A program made the position numbers and the translations under genes. Below the pieces are notes generated by a model that worked only from the letters and a program-made list of their open reading frames with translations, was not told the DNA's origin and did no database searches. Positions 1-6,892 of a DNA stretch of 20,153 bases are shown in pieces. Source of the stretch: a virus; the IMG/VR virus record IMGVR_UViG_3300047673_000229, positions 1-20,153 of that record; one strand, 5' to 3'. How positions within the stretch are numbered: the stretch's first letter is position 1; each line of letters begins with the position of its first letter.

Positions 1-131
1 GGTCGCGAGAGTTCTTCTTCGCCACCGCGGAAAAGCTTGAATCGGATGGGTGGCATAGCAGCAGCGAGCTTGTTCTGGAGATCCTAAACGGAGGCTACTA
101 CCGCCCCGCCAGCGAAATCCCACCGATATAA
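1..131 (+). CDS. C-terminal fragment of an unrecognised protein
   Basis: The third forward frame is open from the window edge to a TAA at 129-131 and encodes the last 42 residues of a protein (starts SREFFFATAEKLESDGW, ends RPASEIPPI). The composition looks like a real soluble protein: aromatic-rich, mixed charge, GC-biased third positions. The other two forward frames stop early. The family is not recognised. It runs on the plus strand, against the phage head operon that ends at 454, so it belongs to a different transcription unit. Confidence 0.5.
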   Translation, partial: SREFFFATAEKLESDGWHSSSELVLEILNGGYYRPASEIPPI

Positions 132-150
132 CTCAGGTCTGGTAACGTTC

Positions 151-229
151 CGACTTGCGCGATATTGTCGTGCCTACATAACGCCACCGACTTGCGCGAT
201 ATTGTCGTGCCTACATAACGCCACCGACT
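151..229. repeat. Two tandem copies of a 37-bp repeat with internal dyad
   Basis: Positions 151-187 and 188-224 are identical 37-bp units, and 225-229 begins a third. Each unit holds a 17-bp imperfect palindrome, GCGCGA-tattg-TCGTGC (157-173 and 194-210), with one arm mismatch. The units lie between the stop at 131 and the gene starting at 275. A dyad repeated in tandem just upstream of a gene suggests a protein-binding site such as an operator. TACATA at 175-180 and 212-217 could serve as a -10 element, but there is no good -35 in register. The function is inferred. Confidence 0.85.
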
Positions 230-274
230 ACAGCAGACTCACATAGTCGACAGTTATCGGCCAGGGGACACGTC

Positions 275-457
275 ATGACTGCACCGGAAATGGCTGACGG
301 CATGCCGCAAGACTGCTGCTCAGTGTGTGAAAACCACCCGGTGAACTACCTCAACGACGGACTTTGCGAGGAGTGCGACCGGGCGCCGACAGACTTCGGC
401 CCGGCACCCCGGGGGTCGGGTGCCGGGCCGAAGTTGCCGCCCGCCAGCGGCCGTTAA
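275..457 (+). CDS. Small CxxC zinc-finger-like protein, 60 aa
   Basis: This encodes 60 residues from ATG 275, preceded by AGGGGA at about the right distance. Residues 15-34 hold CSVC, then a 12-residue loop, then CEEC, a four-cysteine knuckle likely to bind zinc. The C-terminal 20 residues are Gly/Pro/Ala-rich and are encoded by the hairpin at 393-434. The TAA stop (455-457) overlaps the stop of the convergent tail gene. Start codons at 290 and 302 are in frame, but 275 has the best ribosome site. The family is unknown. It sits just after the 37-bp tandem repeat, which may control it. Confidence 0.55.
   Translation: MTAPEMADGMPQDCCSVCENHPVNYLNDGLCEECDRAPTDFGPAPRGSGAGPKLPPASGR
393..434 (-). 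terminator. 17-bp perfect hairpin just past the tail-gene stop
   Basis: Positions 393-409 and 418-434 are perfect inverted repeats (17 bp, mostly G/C) around an 8-nt loop. On the minus strand the stem begins about 20 nt after the stop codon of the major tail gene (454-456), the classic place for an intrinsic terminator. No U-tract follows, which is common in actinobacterial terminators. The same bases encode residues 40-54 of the 60-aa plus-strand gene, so the hairpin could also act on that transcript. Confidence 0.6.
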
Positions 458-1581
458 GTGGTGGTAATCGGGTTGGACACCGCGGAGGTGGTCGCTTGGC
501 CATTGGTCCCGGTAGCCGTGAGCCGGAACTTGTACTGTGTCGCCGTAGTAAGCCCGGTGATGTTGTAGGTCGTGAAACCGGAGCTCGGCGTGTCCGGGGT
601 GGTGGAGCCCACGGTGGCCGAAGTCCATGTCGAGAACGGGCTGACCGACTTTTGCACAATCACCTCGAACGGATCGCCACCGCCCGTGGGATTGGCCGCC
701 GACACAGTAGCGGTGGTCGCGGCTGTCTGAGTCGCTAGTGGGGCCACACCCGGCCACACCGGGGCGCCGCCGATCGCGGTCCAGCCGTCCCCCGAGGACC
801 AGTCAACCATCAGCAGCGGCACCAGTTCCTCGGAGTCCGGGTTTGACGGATCCTTGCCGACCAGGAACGGATCGGGCAGCACCATGTAGCCGAGCTGGCC
901 GGCGTCCGGGTCGGTCTTTGACCGCTTGAACGATCCGATGTTGTTCAGCTTCGTCAGTGCGTAGCCCTCAGCGGTGTACAGCCAACGCCCGCCCTTGCGC
1001 CGGCCGAAGAACAGGATGATCTGGTATTCGGGGCCCTCGTTGTCGACCGGCTTGCCGATGTTGAAGTTCTCGGTGCCCGGATCCTCGACGATGTAGTTGC
1101 CGTTGCCGTCCTGCAGCGGCAGGTTCATTCGCAGACGCTTGAGGCTTGGCTTCAGTGTTTCCACACCGGTGAAGTTGATTGCCAGGTTCTCTTCGGTCAG
1201 GTCCGAGTCGAACGGCTGTGTCGACTGCAGAATCATCTGGTTGTCGTTCTTCACGTCGTAATGCCGCTCGGCGCCACCATCCTCGGTCAGCGCGCCGACC
1301 AGGGTGAAGCCTTCGTTGGGATTGGGGTTGGTGATCCATTCCCCATTAATGCGTACGACAGCCCACAGGTCGTCACGCGGGTTCCCGTCCAGCGCGAACG
1401 GCGACCAGCCACGCACGATCGTGGTGCCGTCGGTGTCGTACTTCCACGGCGAAATGTCGGTGGCAGCACCGCGGTTCATGCGGATGCCGATCGCCGCGAG
1501 GCCGCCGCGAGTATTGAATCGGCTGTCGACGTTGGCCAAGCCGGCGCCGCGCCAAGTCGTTCCAGTGGTTGGAATGGTCAT
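454..1581 (-). CDS. Major tail (tube) protein with C-terminal fibronectin III-like domain
   Basis: This 375-residue protein follows the tail terminator gene, the usual place of the siphovirus tube protein. The N-terminal 270 residues form a beta-rich body (GAATDISPWKYD, then an LPDPFLVGKDP region). After a Thr/Ala-rich linker, residues about 285-375 resemble a fibronectin III or Big-type domain, with TTYNITGLTTATQYKFRLTA as its E-F strand signature. Such decorations are known on tube proteins and are thought to bind surfaces weakly. The start ATG at 1581 is preceded by AAGGGA. The stop TAA (454-456 in plus coordinates) shares TTAA with the convergent gene. It is the last gene of the minus-strand structural operon seen here. 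The tube role is inferred from position, size and domain layout. Confidence 0.8.
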   Translation of the reverse strand: MTIPTTGTTWRGAGLANVDSRFNTRGGLAAIGIRMNRGAATDISPWKYDTDGTTIVRGWSPFALDGNPRDDLWAVVRINGEWITNPNPNEGFTLVGALTEDGGAERHYDVKNDNQMILQSTQPFDSDLTEENLAINFTGVETLKPSLKRLRMNLPLQDGNGNYIVEDPGTENFNIGKPVDNEGPEYQIILFFGRRKGGRWLYTAEGYALTKLNNIGSFKRSKTDPDAGQLGYMVLPDPFLVGKDPSNPDSEELVPLLMVDWSSGDGWTAIGGAPVWPGVAPLATQTAATTATVSAANPTGGGDPFEVIVQKSVSPFSTWTSATVGSTTPDTPSSGFTTYNITGLTTATQYKFRLTATGTNGQATTSAVSNPITTT

Positions 1582-1627
1582 CGGGAAATCCCTTCGCTCA
1601 CAAGCAGTCTACGGGTGTTCGGGTGTT

Positions 1628-2065
1628 CTACTGCACCTTCGCTCGGGTGAAACCCAGGTTGTATCGGCCAACCCTGCGAAGAATTTGTTCGTCGCCGTAG
1701 TCTTCACGCCGTGGGCGCATGGAGACTTTAACGAAATCAATAGTGGCAATGTCCCCGCCGGGGAGTGCGACATCCTCGAGATAGCGGGCCAGCAGCAGCA
1801 TTCGGCGGTGCATGGTACGTGCCTCGTCACGGTTAGCGACCTGGCCGGCCGACTTGTGGGTCAGTACATGCACTGAGATGAGTGAGTCGACGGTGGACTC
1901 CTCGACGCTTTCATTGTCCTCGAGATGGGTGACCATGTAGTACGGAAGCGGGCCACCCGGCTTGCGCTCGTTGCTCACATGCCCTTCGGGCAGAAGGGGA
2001 TTCAACCATGCAATGACGACAGCTTCATCATCGTCGACATCTTCATCGAGAATTTCAACAGTCAT
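1628..2065 (-). CDS. Tail terminator-like protein
   Basis: From ATG 2065 this encodes 145 residues (starts MTVEILDEDVDDDEAVV). The ATG overlaps the previous stop by 4 nt (ATGA) and GGAGG lies about 10 nt upstream within the previous gene, so this start is better than the upstream one that extends the frame to 2140. Features: a very acidic first 15 residues, then PLLPEGHVSNERKPGGPLP and a middle beta strand with HVLTHKSAGQVANRDE, a pattern seen in phage minor tail or tail terminator proteins between the gp10-like and tube genes. It probably caps the tail tube and joins it to the head. Assignment is by position and pattern. Confidence 0.7.
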   Translation of the reverse strand: MTVEILDEDVDDDEAVVIAWLNPLLPEGHVSNERKPGGPLPYYMVTHLEDNESVEESTVDSLISVHVLTHKSAGQVANRDEARTMHRRMLLLARYLEDVALPGGDIATIDFVKVSMRPRREDYGDEQILRRVGRYNLGFTRAKVQ

Positions 2066-2469
2066 GGCGCAGTACCTCCGAAGTGGTGGGCTGCACGACC
2101 AAATGGTGCGAATTCTGGCGTTGGCGTGTTTGGACCCCACGGTGAGCGACTGCCCGGCTTGTCGGGCCCGGTACCGAACTCGATGAAATTGGCGTTGGGA
2201 TGGTCACTACTGACGGTGAACGTCGACAGGAATCGGCCAGCGCCGATCTCTCCCTTGGGAATACGGTCCTGACTCACTTTGATCGACTCGACATAGCTGC
2301 CGGGGCCGCCTTGGGAGTACGGATGGTCCGGGCCCGGCCGCGGTGCAGTTACCGTCTGGATGTACTGCTTCACCTCTTCGGCCAGTTTCTTCGCCCCCCG
2401 GCGCGGCTCATCGTCGCGAGAGATCTTAGCGATGATCTCGCGTGCGATTTTGTCGCGGTCAACAGCCAT
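2062..2469 (-). CDS. HK97 gp10-like head-tail connector or tail component
   Basis: This 135-residue protein resembles the HK97-gp10 family: an N-terminal amphipathic helix (REIIAKISRDDEPRRGAKKL), then HPYSQGGPGSYVESIKV and the family-like NANFIEFGTGP stretch, followed by a Pro-rich tail. In related phages this protein sits between head closure and tail terminator and takes part in joining head and tail. It lies 2 nt after the previous gene's stop, and its own stop overlaps the next ATG by 4 nt, so translation is likely coupled. Fairly sure of the family, less so of the exact role. Confidence 0.75.
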   Translation of the reverse strand: MAVDRDKIAREIIAKISRDDEPRRGAKKLAEEVKQYIQTVTAPRPGPDHPYSQGGPGSYVESIKVSQDRIPKGEIGAGRFLSTFTVSSDHPNANFIEFGTGPDKPGSRSPWGPNTPTPEFAPFGRAAHHFGGTAP

Positions 2470-2471
2470 CG

Positions 2472-2693
2472 TTATTGCTTGTTGCGCTCGCGCGGCTTCT
2501 GCTCGGCGGCCGGCTCGGATTGGGGCTGCTCCTGCTCGGGCTTCGGTTCGGTGCCAACACGTTCCACGAAGGGGCCCAGCTTGCTGGCCACATCGTCATC
2601 GATGTCGACAATTTCATCTGAAGGCTTCGTGTGGAAGATGATCTTGCTGCCCTTCACATACGAGGTTGGCTTGACCACTCGATACTTGCCCAT
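2472..2693 (-). CDS. Small structural-operon protein of unknown function, 73 aa
   Basis: Encodes 73 residues from ATG 2693. The first 45 residues (MGKYRVVKPTSYVKGSKI, then IVDIDDDVASKLGPFVERVG) look like a small beta-rich fold. The last 28 are a Pro/Glu/Gln/Lys-rich disordered tail. Small proteins of this kind between head closure and gp10-like genes are common in actinophages, but no function can be assigned here. It is spaced 12 nt from the preceding gene and 2 nt from the following one, within the head-tail joining cluster. Confidence 0.7.
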   Translation of the reverse strand: MGKYRVVKPTSYVKGSKIIFHTKPSDEIVDIDDDVASKLGPFVERVGTEPKPEQEQPQSEPAAEQKPRERNKQ

Positions 2694-2705
2694 GATGCTT
2701 GCCTT

Positions 2706-3068
2706 TCAGCCGATCTGTTTCTTAGAAATGATAGTCGCTTTGAACGGACTACCATCTAGGTCGTCGTGCGGCCGGATGCCGCCCTCTATTTGGTACTCTT
2801 GGCCGTTGATCTCGATGACGCCGTCGGGCGGCATCGAGATGATTGCCGCCAAGAGAGTGTTGTCGTACTCCATCAACGGCATAGTGGTACGCCACCACTC
2901 TGTGGCGATATCCAGATTGGCGTCGATCATCTCCTGAAACGCCATTGGGCGGTGACGGCAGCCTGGCGCATCCACGGAGATGGGGGTACGCGCGTACTCG
3001 CCCAATTCGTCTGGCACACCAGTGTTTACGTACCTGGTCAAGGTGACTACAGCGGTCCCGAAAGGCAT
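2706..3068 (-). CDS. Head closure (stopper)-like protein
   Basis: From ATG 3068 this encodes 120 residues (starts MPFGTAVVTLTRYVNTG). The ATG overlaps the TAA of the adaptor gene by one base (TAATG), which favours it over the frame's upstream extension to 3104. The sequence has the usual layout of head closure proteins: an N-terminal strand, a middle segment with CRHRPMAFQEMIDANLDI, and a C-terminal OB-like part (GVIEINGQEYQIEGGIRP). It probably seals the portal-adaptor complex after packaging and forms the tail docking surface. The assignment rests mainly on position after the adaptor. Confidence 0.65.
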   Translation of the reverse strand: MPFGTAVVTLTRYVNTGVPDELGEYARTPISVDAPGCRHRPMAFQEMIDANLDIATEWWRTTMPLMEYDNTLLAAIISMPPDGVIEINGQEYQIEGGIRPHDDLDGSPFKATIISKKQIG

Positions 3069-3676
3069 TACATGAACTCCAACGGTGGCAGCTGATAACC
3101 ACACAGAATACTGCCCGCTGAGAACAACACCTCTTCAGCCATGGCCGTGTACGGATTTCCGAAGCCGAGTTGCACATCGTCAACGCGCAACGTGGTCTGG
3201 CCGAATGTGCTGGCGCCAGTGGACGCTTTCACTGGCAGGGTTGACATTTGGTCGACCATCGACAGAATGCCTTCGCGCCAGTCGACGGCCTCGGCTTCGG
3301 TGAAGCCGTGATTCATTACGATTTCGAGACCACTGAACTGGTCAGTCCACCATGTGCGATCTTTCTTGCGCAGTGTTACGCGCTTACGCAACAGCGGACC
3401 CCCGCCGGCCGAAATGGCGATGTTAGTCGGATCCACCGCACTGCCGTCCTCGGTGATCGAGGTCAGTGCGACAACTTTCATCGTCGGCAGGAACAGAATG
3501 CTGCTGTCCGGGCCGTCGATGGTCATCGTTTCCGTTTTGACTGGCGAGACGTGCCAGCCGCAGTGATTGCGGGCTATCTGCAGGGCAGCGGCGAGCATCC
3601 GTTTGACTTCAGCGTCATCGCCATCGAGGCGACCCTCGGTGAAGTTGGTGACGTCGCCACCCTGCAGGTCTGCCAT
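3068..3676 (-). CDS. Head-to-tail adaptor (HK97 gp6/SPP1 gp15-like)
   Basis: The 202-residue product has the pattern of connector proteins that dock under the portal. There is a helical N-terminal half (DDAEVKRMLAAALQIARNHCGWHV), then beta strands with FLPTMKVVALTSITEDG, the LRKKDRTWWTD hairpin, and a second helix that includes DWREGILSMVDQMS. It begins 3 nt after the probable decoration gene ends and its stop overlaps the next start, so it is translated as part of the head-completion block. Family assignment is fairly safe from the motif layout and order. Confidence 0.8.
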   Translation of the reverse strand: MADLQGGDVTNFTEGRLDGDDAEVKRMLAAALQIARNHCGWHVSPVKTETMTIDGPDSSILFLPTMKVVALTSITEDGSAVDPTNIAISAGGGPLLRKRVTLRKKDRTWWTDQFSGLEIVMNHGFTEAEAVDWREGILSMVDQMSTLPVKASTGASTFGQTTLRVDDVQLGFGNPYTAMAEEVLFSAGSILCGYQLPPLEFM

Positions 3677-3679
3677 CAG

Positions 3680-4321
3680 CTACGTGAGCCGCTTCCAGGT
3701 CACGCTGCCGTCGGTCACCGTGGCGCCCACCGCGGGCAGGGTCGGCACTGAACTGCTCGAAGTGCCCGCGACAGTGGCCTCATACACCTGGCCGGCCTTG
3801 TTGCCTTGAGTGGTCGTCCCGGCTACTACGGTGCCGCCGGAGACGTCGGGGCTACCCGCGACTACAGCGATCTGGCCGACGTTGCCCTGCTCGGACTGAA
3901 TGGTGACGTTGTAGGGGCCGGTGCCGGTCACCGTCACATCACCCGGGTCAACATTGGGCAGTGCGACGATCGCGTTCTGAATGTTGGTTGCACTCAGGCC
4001 GCTGATGGGGATATTGGCCGTCGTCTGCGTGTCGCCTTTCAGCGTCACTGCCAGCTTTGTGTTGCCACCGGTGGCCGTCACCGTCAGGGTCTGCACCTCG
4101 TCGGTGCCCTTTACCTTCACCCGCTGACCCACCGTGTAAGCAGTGGAGTTGGCGCGGTCAGGCGGAGGGAATGACGGGTTGTTGATAAGTGCCACGCCAG
4201 CGTAGTCCTTATCGCTGGCCGTCACCGCGCGACCGAGATAATCGGTGGCGTTCGACGAGCCCGGATTGTCGTTCTGAAGTGCCCGGCCGAGCGAGTCGCC
4301 GAGCTTCGTGGTGGTCGTCAT
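3680..4321 (-). CDS. Probable head decoration protein
   Basis: This 213-residue protein lies between capsid and adaptor genes. Residues 1-50 are Asn/Asp/Ser-rich. Residues about 60-165 form a beta domain with the pattern TVTATGGNTKLAVTL, NIQNAIVALPNVDPGDVTVTG, GPYNVTIQ. That pattern (an alternating strand followed by a short helix carrying IQ-A-ALP) recurs in actinophage surface and minor structural proteins. The C-terminus (QVYEATVAGTSSSSVPTLP, then TVTDGSVTWKRL) matches a common short beta motif of decoration and fibre proteins. The start ATG 4321 has AAGGAC upstream. It could instead be a minor capsid fibre. Role inferred. Confidence 0.6.
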   Translation of the reverse strand: MTTTTKLGDSLGRALQNDNPGSSNATDYLGRAVTASDKDYAGVALINNPSFPPPDRANSTAYTVGQRVKVKGTDEVQTLTVTATGGNTKLAVTLKGDTQTTANIPISGLSATNIQNAIVALPNVDPGDVTVTGTGPYNVTIQSEQGNVGQIAVVAGSPDVSGGTVVAGTTTQGNKAGQVYEATVAGTSSSSVPTLPAVGATVTDGSVTWKRLT

Positions 4322-4324
4322 GAA

Positions 4325-4567
4325 TCAGTCCTTTTTGTCGAGTGCAGACTTGAACGCCGTTTTCTTCGCCGGAGCGGCTTTCTTGGGGTCCGACTCCGAT
4401 TCCGGCTCGGCCTCGGGCTCGGGCTTCTCGTCAGGCGCCGACTTCTCGTCGTCGTCGGACTTCAACTCAGCCTTGGCCGCTGACTTGCGTGCACGCTTCG
4501 GCCCGGCGTTGCCGGGGTCGGCATCGTGCAGTACCGACCCCAGCTTCTCGCCGTTGCGAACGAACAC
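4325..4567 (-). CDS. Charged, low-complexity protein downstream of capsid
   Basis: Starts at GTG 4567, directly after the capsid TAA (TAAGTG), and encodes 80 residues. Residues 1-22 (MFVRNGEKLGSVLHDADPGN) look ordered. The rest is a Lys/Glu/Asp/Ala/Pro-rich tail, with runs such as KPEPEAEPESESDPKKAA, and is surely disordered. The position suggests a part in head assembly, for example binding capsid or the next structural protein through the N-terminal patch. No known family is recognised. Confidence 0.65.
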   Translation of the reverse strand: MFVRNGEKLGSVLHDADPGNAGPKRARKSAAKAELKSDDDEKSAPDEKPEPEAEPESESDPKKAAPAKKTAFKSALDKKD

Positions 4568-5818
4568 TTACGCCGCCACCAGCGGGACGATCGCGTCGTC
4601 GTTGATCATCAGCGGAGTGAAGTAGCCCAGATAGGCCACCTGCACACCGGCCACCGACGGCTCAACCGCCTGCAGCGTGCCGACGCGCTGCTCGTACACC
4701 TCGAGCGCCGCGGTGCTGAACAGGAACGCCTCACCCGAGGACAGTCCGGCCGACATCACCAGGCTGACGCCCGAGATGGTGCCCATGGCGCCCTGTGCGA
4801 AGCTGTTGGCGTTGAAACCGGCCGACTGTGCGTTGAGCGGGTTCACCGGGGCGAACAGGCGACCGAAGGCACCCAGGCGATCCGGCGCTACGGCGAGCAC
4901 CAAGCGCCCCTGGCCGCGGACCGCGGTGTAGGCCACAGCGGCTGCGTTCCATATCGCACCACTGATTTGGTTGGCGATCGTGTCGCCGGCTGATGGCGTC
5001 TCGTCGTAGTTGACCGCCGTAGTGGCCGTGGTGGCCAGCAGATCGCAGGTGGCCGCCTCGGTCTCGATGGCGTACTGCGCCGCGAGGTCGTTGACGATCA
5101 GATCCAGCGCCGCGGGGGTGCTGAAGTCGATGTTCTGGCGTGACACGTTGACGTAGCCACCGTAGGTGACAGCCTCAGCCGTCAACCGATCGATGACCAT
5201 CTTCTGGCTGGTGAGCTCCGACTTCTCATCGGTCTTCCCGCCGGCTGCGCCCTGCTTGCCGACCGCGGTGTGCTGCGTAACGCGGGGGCGGTGGAACGTG
5301 GCCGATGTCAGCGGCCGGGGGCCCAGCGTCGACACCAGCGGTCGTGCCGCATCGATGAAGTTGATGACCTCGCCCACGACCGGATCGGGGATAAGGCCGA
5401 GGTTGTCCGACGTCTTCTGGTGGGCCGCGGCGCGGTAGTAGGTCTCGAGCCGGTCGCCCGCTTCGCGGTTGCCGTTGTGGGCGTTCCAGATATCGAGAAT
5501 GTACTCGCCACCGGAACGGTATTCGACCTCACCGGTGACCGGCTTGCCCTTGTACTGCTGGACGGCCTGGTCGACGGCGGTCGACATACTGCGGGTCTCG
5601 AAGGCTTCGCGGTTGATGCCTTCGATCTGCTCGAGCTGGCCCTTGATCGAACCCATACGCGAACGCGCTTCGGTAAGGATCTCGGACTCGCTCTCGTCGA
5701 GGTCGCGTCCGCCGGCGTTGGCGCGCTGAATGATGCCGTTGACCAGCGTGGTCTTCTCGTCGAGCTCTGTCTGAAGGCGCCGGATCATCTCGTCCTGCGC
5801 GGTAACTGCGGTGGGCAT
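4568..5818 (-). CDS. HK97-fold major capsid protein with N-terminal scaffold domain
   Basis: From ATG 5818 this encodes 416 residues. An N-terminal coiled coil (about 8-72, with RRLQTELDEKTTLVNGIIQR) is the scaffold-like delta domain, normally removed by the protease encoded just upstream. The HK97 core follows: YILDIWNAHNGN region, GLIPDPVVGEVINFIDAARPLV (N-arm and spine), TFHRPRVTQ, then an E-loop and P-domain, and a C-terminal VGTLQAVEPSVAGVQVAYLG. The longer frame back to 5902 adds an unlikely 28 residues (HHFDARKPFGHKPIHTH), while ATG 5818 has AGGAAAGG upstream. The protein forms the icosahedral shell. The family is secure. Confidence 0.93.
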   Translation of the reverse strand: MPTAVTAQDEMIRRLQTELDEKTTLVNGIIQRANAGGRDLDESESEILTEARSRMGSIKGQLEQIEGINREAFETRSMSTAVDQAVQQYKGKPVTGEVEYRSGGEYILDIWNAHNGNREAGDRLETYYRAAAHQKTSDNLGLIPDPVVGEVINFIDAARPLVSTLGPRPLTSATFHRPRVTQHTAVGKQGAAGGKTDEKSELTSQKMVIDRLTAEAVTYGGYVNVSRQNIDFSTPAALDLIVNDLAAQYAIETEAATCDLLATTATTAVNYDETPSAGDTIANQISGAIWNAAAVAYTAVRGQGRLVLAVAPDRLGAFGRLFAPVNPLNAQSAGFNANSFAQGAMGTISGVSLVMSAGLSSGEAFLFSTAALEVYEQRVGTLQAVEPSVAGVQVAYLGYFTPLMINDDAIVPLVAA

Positions 5819-5968
5819 GGTTGCCTGACCTTTCCTGATATGGGTGTGTATGGGTTTGTGCCCAAACGGCTTACGCGCATCGAAATGATGCAGATGACCC
5901 AAACAGTCAGAGTGCGCTCAACCAGCGCCCCAGCCCAAACGGCTGATTATCGGCAGTTTAGCAGCGAA
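5819..5968 (-). promoter_or_regulatory. 150-bp non-coding leader of the capsid gene, with repeats
   Basis: This is the only gap over 100 bp inside the structural operon. The 12-mer gcccaaacggct occurs at 5860-5871 and 5933-5944, with a shorter relative (cccaaac) near 5898. GTTTG-tgcc-CAAAC at 5854-5867 can form a small hairpin. The ribosome site AGGAAAGG of the capsid gene is at the near end. No convincing promoter was found, but the placement suggests extra control of capsid expression, either a promoter or RNA-level control. Confidence 0.4.
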
Positions 5969-6892
5969 TTAGGCAGATGATGTATTAGTCCGGCCATTAG
6001 CCCACTGCATAATCGGATCATTGATGAACTGATCCATCAGTGGTGTTGCAAGCGGACTTGCGATGCTCGGATCGTCCTCGCTGCGCACTGAAAGAATGCG
6101 AGCGCCGCTGTAGGCCGGTTCGGCGACGAACGACAGATGATGCAGGAAAGCCCGGTCGATGCGACGTGTCTTCGTGTAACGATCAAGCCGCTGATCGCGA
6201 TTAGGATTCTTGATCTGGAATCCCACGCTCGGCGACACCGCTCGCTCACTAGCCAATTCCAGCGTGTCATTTCCGATAGATGTCTTCGCCACCTGCACCT
6301 TGGTAACCAGGCCCTCTTCGCCGTCGACAGTGCCTGATCGTGCCTCGACGATACGGCCGATCAGTTGCCCGTTGTCGTGATTCGGGTTAGGGATGACCAG
6401 CGATGCTGTCGCGGGAATGCTGCGCGCCCGTGGGCTGGTCAACCATTTGTCGAGACCGTCGAAAGCGGTGCGGGAAAACACTTCGTTCCACATGTCGTTG
6501 TTGAACATGACCGCGGCCGGCTGCTCATAAGGAACGGCGATCAGGGTGATGGTGCGATCGGGAAAACTGACACCGTCGATCGCGACATTGGAGCTTCGCG
6601 TCTCCACCTCGGTTGAGATCTTGGGCACCTCGTCGCTGCGGTTTTCGGTGCTGTTGCGATCCTTCTCGGCTGCGGCGTCACACTCGGCCAGGATTGCCTT
6701 ATCGCCATGCTCGTTAGCCCATGCCCGGACTTTTGCGATGATCTTCGCCGGGTCAGGGGCGTGTCCGCGCAGTTGTAGCGCATCGTGTGCGCTTTTATGG
6801 TCGAACACCGGATACTCGCCATGAGATCCGCCGTGGGTATCGCGAGCCTTTTGACTCGGGGCGCCCGATGGGGTCCGCATTGCATCAGCCAT
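5969..6892 (-). CDS. Prohead maturation protease (HK97 type, U35-like)
   Basis: The 307-residue protein has two parts. Residues 25-78 (EYPVFDHKSAHDALQLRGH, then a KIIAKVRAWANEHG helix) resemble a small domain found fused to actinophage capsid proteases. Residues about 90-270 form the protease domain: TRSSNVAIDG, ITLIAVPYEQPA, then the catalytic His in NPNHDNGQLIGRI (H172) and catalytic Ser in AVSPSVGFQI (S222), followed by HHLSFVAEPAYSGA. It should cleave the scaffold domain of the capsid protein during head maturation. The start overlaps the portal stop by one base (TAATG). No separate scaffold gene follows, fitting the scaffold segment on the capsid protein itself. Confidence 0.88.
   Translation of the reverse strand: MADAMRTPSGAPSQKARDTHGGSHGEYPVFDHKSAHDALQLRGHAPDPAKIIAKVRAWANEHGDKAILAECDAAAEKDRNSTENRSDEVPKISTEVETRSSNVAIDGVSFPDRTITLIAVPYEQPAAVMFNNDMWNEVFSRTAFDGLDKWLTSPRARSIPATASLVIPNPNHDNGQLIGRIVEARSGTVDGEEGLVTKVQVAKTSIGNDTLELASERAVSPSVGFQIKNPNRDQRLDRYTKTRRIDRAFLHHLSFVAEPAYSGARILSVRSEDDPSIASPLATPLMDQFINDPIMQWANGRTNTSSA

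Noticed and set aside
151-224. Tandem 37-bp repeat as a CRISPR array
   Set aside because: The two copies abut without spacers and there are no cas genes.
2200-2937. Plus-strand open frame of 245 aa
   Set aside because: It covers three well-supported minus-strand genes and has no family features; an antisense shadow.
5819-5902. N-terminal extension of the capsid gene to 5902
   Set aside because: The extra 28 residues (rich in His and Lys) lack a ribosome site, whereas ATG 5818 has a good one and begins the coiled coil directly.
5270-5980. Long plus-strand open frame (236 aa) across the capsid gene
   Set aside because: It lies opposite the clear HK97-type capsid gene; its residues are typical of an antisense GC-rich frame (Val/Leu/Arg/Asp repeats), and there is no ribosome site or operon context.
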